Assembly: GCA_018398805.1 (NCBI GenBank)
Contig: JAGFBZ010001180.1
Coordinates: 1,302,001 to 1,366,000, forward strand
DNA from: Hirundichthys speculiger
Taxonomy: Eukaryota; Chordata; Actinopteri; Beloniformes; Exocoetidae
Reading direction: 5' to 3'
DNA: 64,000 nt
Every line of letters begins with the position of its first letter. Positions within the stretch are counted from its first letter, which is position 1. A program made the translations under genes and the position numbers. Below the pieces are notes generated by a model, which ran no database searches, had not been told where the DNA came from, and worked only from the letters and a program-made list of their open reading frames with translations. Below, in pieces: positions 48,479 to 62,395 of the stretch.

Positions 48479-48486
48479 GATTTAGA

Positions 48487-50695
<2,209 letters not shown>

Positions 50696-53600
50696 TGTAC
50701 TAAAAACTCTGGCTGAGTTATGACATTGTGACAGTGAGCCAGCATGTGTACACCTTTCCTTCCTGGTTGTGTCCTGCTAAAATAGTGAATAAGATGCGCT
50801 TCCATCCTTTCTAGCAGTTTTTGTATTTTCTGTCGTTTTACTGTTATATCATCAACGCCTTCTTCACCTTAGTCAGGCTCTTTGTATACACCTGGCCACG
50901 CACATCAGCCCTCTGCAGACTGTAAATGCCATGATTGCCTCTGAAACCTTCAAAATTGCTCCTGACTGTCCAACTGGTCGGGCCAGATGGTCAACCTCCT
51001 GGTGTCTGTTTTCGCTAGATATTTGTCTTTGTGTTAAGTCTGTTTGTTTTCACTCCATGTGAACTGCTCTCAGAAGACTTTTTTTTATGAACTGGTGCGA
51101 TATAAATAAAACTGAACTGTGCTGAATTGATTTCACCTCTGCTCAGGGACCTGGTTACTGACTGTCCATTTGACTTTGAGCCCACAAAACAACACAGACA
51201 AGGATTAATAATCACAGCCCAGTTAGGGCCATATCAAGCAAAAATTAAATCTATAACCTACTGTATTAATATTCTTCATCCATATCGATTTACAGTAATA
51301 AAAGATATATATATATATATATATATATATTTGGTTGAAACATTATCACTGTACTTGTGCTTGTTCACAGGTTTTAATCCTACATTGTTCATGGAAGTAT
51401 TTCAGTTTTCAGCTGACGCTGGGGTTTAGAGTTCCTTTCAACTTCAGAGGAGGCCAACTGAGGCCAATTGCCCAAAAACATCCGGCTGGTCAGGATCACG
51501 ACAGGAGCCTGGTTCCTCTTCCTCCTTAACGAAGAGCCATTAACAATCAAAGCCTTAACGGCCCTGCAGCTTAACGAGGGGACTTAACGAGCTTCTTAAT
51601 GAAGCCCTGGCTATCATTACTACAGTGAGTGGTGGCAGTGCTGATTGAAAGCACCGCTAAGTCATTCTGAAGCAAAAGAGCTCAGCCTAAGGAAATCAAA
51701 TCCATTTAAGGCTGACCTTTCACCCTTTTCTGTTCCTGCAAGATTAATTGGAAAGTATAATCAGGAGAGACAGTTAACCAGATGTAATAACTATGGCTAT
51801 TTTTATGGCTACAGAAGTGGAACAACCTTGGAGCCTTCAGACTGTAAAAACAACAGAACAATATTGTATAAAACAAAACGAGCTATCATCACATTTTTAT
51901 CTGTTTATAGAAAAATGATGTGACATCTCATAACTCCTGCAGTTCATATCCTGTTGATATCAAACATCGAGAGCCAGACATCGTGAAGCCACTGGCCACG
52001 AAAGTAAAATTTAGTGATGTGTCACCTCTGCTTGGAGAACGATTTGAGCCTGATAAGCTGCCATTTCCATTTTCTTTGATGCTGTTGTGTATCCAACACC
52101 CAGCCTCTGCAGACTCCTAAATCTCTTCAATTATTTATATTATCATAAGGTAATATGCTTATACTCTTATACTCAATTTCACATTTTTGCAATAACCATA
52201 AATCATGAAGTGTGCAGGAAAAGTACTCCCTGGCAACCTCTAAATCACTTAAATAACTAATATCCCATATGCACAACTTTACATTTGTGCTGCCCAATCA
52301 ATCATAAAAACCCAGAGAAAATGTGTTTTTTTTTTCCCATGGCTGTGCATTAGGCCTAATGAATGTGGATGTTTCCCTCACAGATTTGGTGTGTGTGTAT
52401 GTGTGTGGTCGCTATCCTTGCTAAGACGGAGAAGAGGTTGCAGTCACGGGGGAAATGACGGTGTAAAAATTGTCTGCCACCAGGCAGAGGCAGGGCACCT
52501 CTGAGGTCTGTGACTGGCAGCAGGGTTCAGTTCCCCGAAGACATCAGGGAAACTTTGCAAGGACATGCAGGCAGCTGTGAGAATATCTCCCGATCTCCTC
52601 GGCAAGCCCGTGGAGGAGGAAAAGCGTTTCATCTTCTCTTTGGTGACTTCAAAAGAGCCAGAGGCTTACGGGACAACCGCGAGCTAGGCTGGGTGGATGT
52701 AAAGCAGTGTGATGGGACTGAGCCAGCTCTATCATATCAGCCAGGGGATGTCAAGCGGGGTAGAGGGTACAGGGTCAACCAATTGAATTGAAGCAAGCTC
52801 ACCAATTCAGAGAAATTACTAAAAAAAAAAGGGGGGGGGCTGGTCAGGGAAAACAGCAGAAAATTTAATTTGGGCCTGGGGACACGAGTTCAGAGACCCT
52901 CTTTGAAATGAAAACGTGCCTGGTGGCCAGCTTCTGCCTCTATCCGATCCTTTTTTTGTGCAAGAATGCTTTTGTATTTGCACTGTTCAGTCCATGTAGG
53001 TCTTAGTGTATGGAATTTGATTTGATTTTATCTTTTAATTTGTACTTCCGTACCAAAAAGAAGCTAATTTGAGCTGTTGTCAATGTCAATGTGGAGCAAC
53101 TACCACAACCAAAAGTTAATCATGGTAGGTGGGAAATGAAGGAAAGGCTTTGCCTGCCAGCTGTGTAGCCCATAAGTATGATTATTTATAGATAGGCTAT
53201 TGATTGAATTAATATTAGACACCTTCAACTTTGATGATAGTTTGAATTCACTGTAGAATTGTTTTAATAAGCCTGTACAATGTCATAACATTTATTTGCA
53301 TTATTCTTTTACAAGGACTTGTTACTGAATTGGAACACTGTGTAAAAACATCTCCAGCAAATCACAAGCGTTCCCATTAAGGTCAAGGTATGGTTATGCA
53401 CCCATCACAACTTGGTAACCACTGACACTTGAGTCCAGTGTTTCTCTGATCACAGTCATTCAAGCTTTTCTTTCTCTGACTGCATTTCTTCAAAGACGGC
53501 TGTTTATCATCCTTCCACATGTTAACGTGTTGGGCACTTCTTTATGTCATTTTAGAGGGTTTCTGTTGTCCCCTCAGTTGTTTTGATTGCTTAAAGCGGA

Positions 53601-54769
53601 CCAATAATTTGTCCCTCAGAATACCTAATTTTCACAGCCACAGGACAGATTTTCTGACACTGATGCTCCTTACAGCATCATTTAGGGATAAATAACTAAC
53701 TGCTGCAGTGCTGAGACATATTAATAAGTCTTGTTTATTTCAAATAGGGATGTCTTACCTAGTTAAATCCAAGATGCCTTCTTTTTCTTTTTTTTTGGAC
53801 TTATCTATAACTTTGATGAATATTATTTATTATTTAACAAACTATCCCTCTTATGTATTTGTTTGTAATATAGCCTGCATTTGCATGATTTGCTCGACTG
53901 TCAACGCTGTCAAAGAACTAAACACAGCATTTATTTTTTTCCAGATTCCTTTGACTGCTGTCTCTTTAATTTTTCAACATACTTGATTAAATTTTTAGAG
54001 TGTTAGAAAGAGAGAATGGCATTCCAAAAACCTATTAGAGATTATGGGGATTTCTATGAAAATGAATGAACCTCTGGTTTGAAAGGAAACACAGGCATAT
54101 GTTGAAATGAGGTGTTAAGATAAGGATAAGAAGACAGCTTTGGTTTTGTAATCCTCTGGTATTCTGGTCAAGGTATTTTATTAAGATGTCAGGAAATTGT
54201 ATCTACTTGTTAAAAAAAAAAGTGCAAAAATATGTACCCCTAAAAGAAAGCAGTGTAATGACTGTGAGTCTCCTTTTGGCCTGGAAGAACTACGACTTGG
54301 CAGAGTTATAGCCCAGAGTGGACCAGGAGCCAAAGTGTGACAAAGAATGTGTGTGTGGTTTGTGTGTGCAAGCGCCTGTGTGTGTTTATCTAACTGTGAA
54401 GTCTGTGTGTGCCTCAGATCTCCGGTGGCAACTGACCCAGAGATAGAAAAAAAAAAAAACAGTTGAGAGCTGGCTAGGAAGTGAGGAGCAGGTTTTAGGG
54501 CTTTAGAGCACAAGCTCAGTACGACATCAACATGACATCAAATAATTAAAGGCAACACCTCTCTGGGTCGGTTGAGATCAGTTCTATCAATTGTCTTTGT
54601 TCTCACCCCCATCTGGAGTAGAATGGATGTGATGCATGGGGGTCTTTGGAGAGTGATATATACAGTAAAACAAATAAATGCCTGACCAGAACTGTAAAAC
54701 AAACTGGGACTAAGAGGTTAAGCAGATCTGTGCAATGCCTGTACATTTTCTGTGAGCAAGTGCAGTCAT

Positions 54770-55235
54770 GTCTGTCCATCCATCCATCCATTCATCCATC
54801 CATTCATCCATCCACTTAACTTCCACTTATCCAAATTCAGGAATTCAGTTATCAAAGTCTCCCCAACAGAGTATCGGTGCCAGCAGTGCTGGTTGTAACC
54901 AACAGAGAGGCCCAGACCTCACTAAGCCCAGCACCTTCTTGAGCTCCATCCGTTGGGAATATCAAGATGTTCCCAGGCCATCTGAGAGATATGAATCTTT
55001 CCAATGGGTCTACCCCAGTGCCTACTCCCGGTTGGACATGGCTGGAACTCCTCCCCCCCTGTAGGTGTCCAGGAGAAATCCTCACAAGATCTCAACTGGC
55101 TCCTCGATGTGGAGGACCAGCGACTATACTCCGAGTCTCTCCCTGATCACTGAGCTTCTCAGCCCAAGAAACTTCTCTAAAGGATAATCCAATCATCCTG
55201 CAAAGAAAGCTCATTTCAGTCACTTGTATCCATGA
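54770..55235 (-). mobile_element. LINE 3' end with (ATCC)n tail, inverted copy 1
   Basis: On the minus strand this is the 3' end of a very common teleost LINE, ending in GGATGGATGGATG units (54776-54812, seen as ATCC on the plus strand). Before the tail come protein remains such as SEVWASLL, preceded by RYISRMAWE-like and RPTGSRH-like pieces in broken frames. The element class is recognised from memory; I hesitate between RTE and other clades. A second copy faces it at 55398-55740. Confidence 0.7.
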
Positions 55236-55397
55236 TCTCACTACTTATTCTCATGCCCTTTTGCTTATTGCCCTGCAGTCATGTCAAAAAGTTCAATTCA
55301 TATGTGTTAAAGTTGTCTTTTTGGTATTTCCAAAAAGAAATCCAAAAAGATTTGGTATTTCTTTTTGTTTTTTTTTTTGTTTGTTTTTTTTTTGTCC

Positions 55398-55740
55398 CAG
55401 ACATGGATCACTGGGGCCCCACCCTGGAGCCAAGACCCTAGACTCTCCCTTGAAGATGGATGAGTTGTTTAGTGATCAGAGAGAGACTCAGAGTAGAGTA
55501 GCTGCTGCTCCACATCGAGAGGAGCCAGTTGAAATGGGTCAGACCTCTGGTGAAGATCCTCCCTGGACACGTACAGGTGGGTTGGGCTTGTCCAACCAGG
55601 AGAAGACCACAAGGAAGACCCAAAACACACTCGAGAGATTATTTGGCCGGTGAGAGGGAGGGCTGGGCCTCTCTGCTTAAGCTGCTGCCCCCATGACCTG
55701 AATGGACATGCAGTAGTTAATAAAAGGATGGATGGACCTC
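55398..55740 (+). mobile_element. LINE copy 2: 5' piece joined to 3' end
   Basis: The plus-strand segment begins with GACATGGATCACTGGGGCCC and CACCCTGGAGCCAAGACCC, which resembles the 5' end of the same fish LINE. It passes directly at about 55440 into the 3' part: RVAAAPHREEPVEMGQTSG, KTTRKTQNTLERLFG and the GGATGGATGG tail at 55727. Endonuclease and RT are missing. It lies in inverted orientation 160-200 bp from copy 1. It is either an internal-deletion derivative or the product of a recombination between copies. Confidence 0.65.
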
Positions 55741-57394
55741 CAGATCAATGATGAAATAGTGGGATTCTTGGGGACTTCAGTTTACTCTTGAACTGAATTT
55801 CACGAAGGAACACACTAATGCAATGAATTTGAAGGTGTAATTAATGTTTTGTTGTGATGTTAATGTGGATACAGTTTGATTCTAAATCCTATGGCCATTA
55901 CACACATCTTTGAAATAACAAAGGTACCATTTTAACAAAATGCTATACAGAGCTATAAAATATGCTTTAAATCGATTTAAAATCGAGGGATCACGTGAGC
56001 AGTAAGCCATGCAAGAACCTTACCAGCTTATAAATGATAAACACACAGATGAATAATGTCAGATTATGTTGTGGTCTGATCAGATCAGGCTCCAAAAGAT
56101 GAGATCATGTAACATCTCTGATGTGTGTCAGTCTGATATTGCCATCTAAACACATAAATGATTTCAGAGTTGCATAACTGCGCATTACTACACTCAAACT
56201 GGACCTAATAATCCATAATAATCCTAAATAAATCACTGATCAGATTAAGGAAAAAGGATAAACAAATTGTTCTTATTGATATAATTTTGGTTAGTAGTCT
56301 GACATTTGTTAGTAAACCCTTCTTGAAAGGAAAATGACGGCAAACAAGCCAATATAGTCAGAGACTGCATCTAAGAAGGCTGATGAAAAACAAAACAAAC
56401 AATAAAAAAAAAAAAAACATACTTTTGCTTTACCTCAGAAGTGGAAGGCACAAAGTCGTTATATTGATTTCAAAAAAGAGGGATAGAGTGGGATGGAAAT
56501 GATAACTCCACCCCCTTAAATTGGCTGCTTTAAACAGAGCTGGAAAGACATTATGTTAAAAGGGGTGAATTGTCTTGCATCCCTGTGGTATTTTGGCTGA
56601 AACATGCCACAGACGTTTAAAGAATACCCCAGGAAATTCAGGGCATAATACATCTTCTTTAAATTATATCATTGATCTTTCTCCACCTATGGAAAATAAA
56701 TACATACATAACCATTTATAACTTTTATAGATGTCCAGCTTACATAAAAACAACTTGAAAAATTGAAACAACAGCCAATTATGTGTAAATTGCTACCATA
56801 TAAGGATGCAAGAATTCCCTTTTGGTGGTGAGCACAAACCAATATGACAACCACATGTGTGCAAATTTGAATGCTCTCATCTAACCGCCCCCCTCTCCGT
56901 TTTAATAAGTGAAGATGTGAAAAATACACCTTTCAGTTTTGCAGAGGTACTCAAACATCAAGTCCGTACACAAAGAGAGGAAGAAACCTGCCAGCTCTCT
57001 GAGGAACACTTGTGACTTCAAATGACAGGCAGGTTTAAAATTCTGTCTGAACTTTCAATCAAGCCCATTCTCGCAGTGAGTGTTTGGGGTAGAAATTCCC
57101 TTTTGTTCACTGATCACAGTGAAATGTCAGGCGGTATTGAAAACAGTCTCTTCTCACTCTGTCTGTTTGTCTTACATGGTCTAAATGCATCATGAGAAGC
57201 AGCAGTAAATTGTTTAGCATTGATCCACCATTGATTCAGCATTGAAGTTTGGTTAGCGTAGATTGCCGTTTAATTCATTTGCGGCGTGGACATTTTGGCC
57301 TGTTCTCACTTGATCTAATTCACTCTGTCTCTTGAGGGCACATTGTGTGGCCTCCACATCAACACACACACACGCACACATTTAAATTCACAAG

Positions 57395-57952
57395 ATGTCT
57401 CGCTGTCACACTCACACACTTCTTCCACTCACACACTTACTAATAGGGCATTCATTATTCATCATTATTAGACTTTTCTTTTTGCCCCAAAGGCTGTTCA
57501 ATGCATCTCGTCACTGTTCGCTTCCTCTGCAATACATTATTCAGAACAAAACTGTGCTTTTAGCCTTAGAGTATGCAAATCCCGCTTTTGATTATCATAA
57601 TCAGCTGATGTACAGAAAGCAGTGTGTGTGGCAGCTTGTCAGATTATTGTTTGTATTTTATTGGTTTAGAGCTCCACTCTGGGCACGTATACTTCATTTT
57701 ATATTTCTAGCAGAGAGAGAGGAGCTTGGAAAAAGACAGTGGAAGCTCAACTCATTGCTGTACATTCAAAAGGGCAAATCGCCCACGTATATGCCATCGT
57801 ATCCGTTTGCCAGGGGGACTGGCCTCTGCCATCAGGAAATAAAAGTCTGTGAGTGTTTGAGTACAAATGATAGAAAGTGTGCCAGAATGATGAGAATTTC
57901 AAGCTCTATTTATTATATTTTTCATTACTTCCCTGGTCCTGTTGGAATTTGA
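57395..57952 (+). other. Longest open frame in the window (185 codons), unassigned
   Basis: An ATG frame of 185 codons with no recognisable family. The first third is His/Leu-rich because it starts beside a CA/CAC tract, then hydrophobic (a stretch LVRLLFVFYWFRAPLW), then basic. There is no splice-site or promoter support, and such a length has a noticeable chance of arising randomly in 64 kb of two-strand DNA. I list it because of its length only. Confidence 0.12.
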
Positions 57953-58109
57953 AAAGAGGTTTACGTGGAAGTTGAGACAGTATTGGAAAAATAATTATTT
58001 TGAATGACAAATTTGTCATATTATTGTGAAATGCATTAATAATATTTCTGTGAAAATCATGGTAAACTACATCATATCAAAGTGCAGGCATGTGTATAGA
58101 AAGTACATC

Positions 58110-58680
58110 CTCTTTTGATTCTTAGTTTTTACATCTGGACAATGAACAAATAAATTCTGATGAACAACATCAACAGTGTGTCATTATTTAACTTGAAGTA
58201 ATTTTCTACATGACATTTTCAATCTTGATTTGTGGTCATTCATTAAAGCACAGCTCTCTTTAGGTCCCACCACAACATTTCAGTCATGTTGAGATCTGGA
58301 CATAAACTGGGACATTGTAACACCTCAACTCTCTTCTTTTTCAGTCATTTTGTTGTAGATTTGCTGGTGTATTTGGGATTATTGTTCTGTGTTGCAAGAT
58401 CCAAACCTCAAGTGAGCTTTAGCTGTCAAACTCTTTTTTTTTTTTCATTTAAGAATCCTATGAATACGCAGCAGTTGTCTCAAATACTGTAAGTTTCAGC
58501 TCCAAAACAAGCCCAAATCATCACCCTTCTACTCCCATGGTGTTAAGAGTATTTGCTGATTTGCTGTTTATCTTTTGTCAAACATGTAACTGTCTTATGG
58601 CCAGACATCCCGCTTTTCCCTCATCGGTCCAAATGATGTTCCAGAAGATTTTCTTTTTTCTCTTTTTTTTCCAGAAGGGT
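58110..58680 (-). mobile_element. Tc1-like transposase relic
   Basis: Reading the minus strand, the stretch matches fish Tc1 transposase. A segment corresponding to FWKNxLxxDETK lies near 58640. GATTTGGGCTTGTTTTGGAG (about 58525-58506) encodes the conserved I-W-A-C-F-type block. NNNPKYTSKSTT near 58380 stands for the DNDPKHTSKxT motif that carries the second catalytic Asp. The segment that follows corresponds to the SPDLN motif, here changed to a VYVQIST-like sequence. The key Asp of the second motif is changed and stops are frequent. It is a decayed copy without visible inverted ends. Confidence 0.75.
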
Positions 58681-59324
58681 TAGGGTTTTCTAATTATACT
58701 GCCGTTAACTTTAAGATTGGACATGCTGACTTAGACTTTGAAAAAGAGCTCTTATAGTTTTTCTAGATGGTTTTCTTCAGTTTTTCTGAGCCTTGTCCTT
58801 GGAGTAAAGATATATCTTTATACCTGCTCCTGGGAAGACTTCATGAACCATTCATGCCATATACAGTTTCTTTTATTAAAACTCTGCCATTGTTTGTCAG
58901 GTTGCATTAAAAGATTAACCTGCATGGTTTCATGAGGGATAAAATCCCCTCCTCTCTTTCTCTGCTCTTCCTTCAGCTCTGTCAACTTCTAACACCTGGA
59001 GCCCCCTATGACCAGGTTAGTCTCCTCTCTCCTGGCCTCCTGTTCTTTTCTGGGTGCCCATGCTCTCTTTTTCTGATATAACCCTCAACATTTGTCTCCT
59101 TAACTTGGCAGCTGGGCATTTTCCCTTTCTCACATGATCTCCACTGTACTCATACCTCACATGCCAGCGGTTGTTCACAAATAATACACAGGAAAAAGAG
59201 TCATGAAGAAGGGCATCAGTGGTCTCTTAAAATAGAGTAATCTGCAATGGCCAAACCTGCTCATCATTAATCATAAATTAGTAATTTCAAATTATAAGTG
59301 AATCAAAGTATGAATGCAGGGACA

Positions 59325-59745
59325 CAAGTCAGTGTCTTCTTTGAGCCGGTCCCAAGCCTGGATAAACGCTGAGGGTTGTGGCAGGAAGGGCATGCGACCA
59401 AAAACCCTATGCCAAATTAATCATGCGAATCCTAAGACCTTTGACCCCACACCGGACGAGTCAAGACCGGGGTTAACAACGACCGCCAGCTGTGCTGTTG
59501 ACCTACAAAGTGCCGGTGGAAGTTGGGCTACTGTCGGTCGAAGAAGAAAGAGGAAGTTGTGTTGGATGAAGAGGCTGGAACTGCCAGAGAGGAGGTCTAG
59601 AAGAAGACCAAAGAGGAGCTGTATTGATGTAGTGAAGTTAGCTGGTGTGAGCGAAGAGGATGCAGAAGCTAGGAGTTAAACGGAGGCGGATGATTTGCTG
59701 TGGCGACCCCTGAGGGGAACAGCCGAAAGGAAAAGAAGAAGATTA
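59325..59745 (+). mobile_element. RTE-like element with fused 5' and 3' ends
   Basis: The 5' part, CCCAAGCCTGGATAAACGC, GTTGTGGCAGGAAGGGC and GGTTAACAACGACCGCC, matches the start of a common fish RTE-like LINE. From about 59575 it changes into the C-terminal coding end (RRPKRSCIDVVKLAGVSEED) and the 3' end GCTGTGGCGACCCCTGAGGG, AGCCGAAAGGAAAAGAAGAAG. The whole endonuclease and most of RT, normally several kilobases, are absent. A 121-codon frame runs through the junction. It is an internally deleted or SINE-like derivative. Confidence 0.75.
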
Positions 59746-60329
59746 AGTGAGCCATTTTACTTTAAATGAATAAACCTACATTTAAACAGTCATTAAAAGC
59801 ATGGCAGCATGGCCAACAAGAGAAAAAAAATCTATTTTTACTTTGCTACAACCACTATGGATCTGAAACAAACTCCGAACCCAAACATTTGTCCATTTAA
59901 AAATTAATTTTATCCATGACAACCATTACACACTCACTGCACTGCTTGAGTCCTGTTCTTTAGCACAAGATGAAAGTGGTTCATTTTCTTTCAACTTAAA
60001 AAAAGACTGGAGCAAGCTAATGTGTGTCATATTTTATGACTCAGTGGAATTTGGTGTTCTGATTAAGTAGAAATTTGTTACCCTATTTAATTTGCTGCAT
60101 TTCAAATAGCACTCAGGCCCACAAGGTAAACAATGGATATTTCACACTGTGCTCCAGATCATAGTATTTTTTTATTTAACATGCCAAAAGCACGATTTTA
60201 ACAATTTAGGTAAAGATTTGAAATGAATTAACAAAGAGTAAATCAAATTGTAGTCAACGGATTCCTATTAGTGTAAATTCCCTGCCTCCATATATGTCCC
60301 CCATCTCTTTTTTCTGTTGCCCTGTGATG

Positions 60330-60660
60330 TGACCTCTTGTCTTCTTGAGAGCGCTCCCCTCTGATCTCTCGCCCGCGCCCTCAGCTCCATGACTCACAGA
60401 AACCCTTCAGGGCTACGGGGAGAAGTGGAGCACACAGTCCAGGCCAAAGCATAAACATTAGCTCAAGGTCACGGTCGCAGGGCTCACGAGGCTATGCATA
60501 ATCATGAATCCCACTCCTGCATAGTCCGTTCACTTCGCACATCCCATCCGCCGCATTACTGCACACTGACTAAACATTTAAACACTGTATTCTCACCACT
60601 GACTCAGCTAACCTTGAAGGGCTAAAGCCCCAGGTAATGAACCAGTTCCAACACCAATTT
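60330..60660. promoter_or_regulatory. GC-richer motif cluster, possible enhancer
   Basis: A non-repetitive, GC-richer patch contains two TGACTCA sites (60390-60396 and 60600-60606, AP-1 type), one TCAAGGTCA (60463-60471, an exact ERR/NR5A-type monomer site) and TATGCATAATCATGA (60493 onwards, POU/homeodomain-like). Known motifs, but function is inferred only from clustering and composition. It lies in the upstream intron of the cadherin. Confidence 0.25.
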
Positions 60661-61515
60661 GTGCTTTACGTTATATTATGATTACACCACCGTGCATTAT
60701 TAGGGTCCTACTTTCTCTAGCCGACATTCCCAAGGCTACAAACGCATTTTTATAGTCGGTTTGAGAGGAGTGCAGATGTATTCGGAGGGGAGATAAAATA
60801 CTGGTATTCTCATTTCCAAGTGGAAGATATTTTAAATTCAGAGACTTGCTTTGCTGATTTGTTCGACATTATCCCCAGATGAAACACTGGCTATATAAAA
60901 GCCACGTCGTGGCTCCTTTGAATTCTATCTTTAATAGACTCCTTGCCCTTCTATTCTTTTCCCCCTTTTACCCGTGTAGTCTTGTTTCTTAACTCATCCT
61001 GCCTATTACTTCCTCTATGTGATCCCGCACCCATTCAACACAGAGGCAGATTCAAACGCGGCCTCCGCGGGGGGTTGCAGTAAAATAGAATTTAACTGCT
61101 TTCTTTCACTCCCTCTCGCCTGAACTCTCCTGTATTTCCTTCTGTGTAAAGCTCGCCTTTTCCATGAGCTGATGCCTCGGATTCCCGGTTGCCTCTTTTC
61201 ATAACCTTCTTCTTCTCCCTCCAATCTGTCTTCGTCCGACTCGCTTCAAGTCTCGACGGGCTACGAGGTCAGCATCAGAAAAAGCCTGTGATCTCACAGT
61301 CTTTCCCTGCCTGGCGTTTTCCTTCAACTGTCACAAACGTTGCTCCCCTCTGCCACTTGTCAGCCGTTAGCCCTTTTTTCACTTTTCACCTGTCTGTCTT
61401 TTTTTTTTCCTGCCTCATACATCCCCTGTCCATATATCATTAACTTTCATCCACATCATCTCTCCTTTGTCCCGCATAGTAATCCCCGCTCTTTTCTGTC
61501 TTGTTATCCCCCTCC

Positions 61516-61568
61516 CCACCACCACCACCACCACCACCACCACCACCACACTCCAGCAGTCTCCACAC

Positions 61569-61602
<34 letters not shown>
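61516..61602. repeat. (CCA)n and (TC)n microsatellites
   Basis: A (CCA) run at 61516-61549 and a (TC) run at 61573-61602, separated by about 23 bases. The TC tract is a polypurine-polypyrimidine mirror repeat that could form triplex DNA. The poly-Gly/poly-Trp and Glu-Arg frames on the minus strand are artefacts. Confidence 0.95.
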
Positions 61603-61604
<2 letters not shown>

Positions 61605-62189
61605 TTCTGAACCGCAGTCGCTCCTTAATTGCTGTCTCACCCCTGCTGTGATCAGACCCAGAGGCTAAATGATTTTTCCAGGAAGAGTGTAAGCACATGA
61701 AGCACAGATATGTTTACAAGGTGAGTTCCTTTTTTTTTTTTTTTTCATATTATTATTGATGAGTTGCTTGTCAGGTGGCGTGTGTTTATACCTAGTTCGG
61801 CCCTCCTGTTGGCACCTGTCTTTCTTTTCTTTTCTTTCCTATCTCTTTCCTCCGGTTTCATAAGCTCGCCTTTTATCTGAGTGGTGTTATTTTTAACTTT
61901 GAAGCGGGATTTTCGGGGTTTTGTGCTATGTGATGGGCTATGTTCTGACACAGAGTGGATTTGAGCCCTTGTTGGTAAAAAAGTACATACCTAGAATCCA
62001 CATCTCTTGAAGGCTTTCCAAAGTTCATTTTGTGTCAGTGCACAGCAAATGTTTACAGCACCAAAGGAAAGAGGATTTTCCTTCAAAGAGCCTGTGGTTA
62101 TGACCACTGAGAGGCAAAAAGACACTTGAATCAACAGCTCCAACTAATTTGATCATCTGAGATGGGGACAAACAGTTCTGCAATTTGGT

Positions 62190-62395
62190 AAAATTGGTGA
62201 CACTCCAGCTGGAAGGTCACACAATCGTTCCACAACCCTGTCAAGTGCCAACGTGTCCCTGGGCAGGACGCTGAACCCACAGATTGTCCACATTGCTGCA
62301 GGGGCTCATAATTCTGGTCCCAAGCCTGGAAAATTAGGGAGGGATGTGTCAGGGAGGGCATCTCACATAAAAGCCTATGTCAAATCAATATGCAT
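62190..62395 (+). repeat. SINE body joined to RTE-like 5' segment
   Basis: GTGTCCCTGGGCAGGACGCT resembles the GTGTCCTTGGGCAAGACACTT body motif of fish tRNA SINEs. It is followed by GGTCCCAAGCCTGGAAAATT, AGGGAGGGCATCTC and GTCAAATCAATATGCA, matching the same RTE-like 5' region as at 59340. Either a composite element or two adjacent insertions. Confidence 0.5.

Noticed and set aside
61340..61698. His-rich, Glu-Arg-rich and Trp-rich frames
   Set aside because: Caused by adjacent CCA and TC microsatellites.
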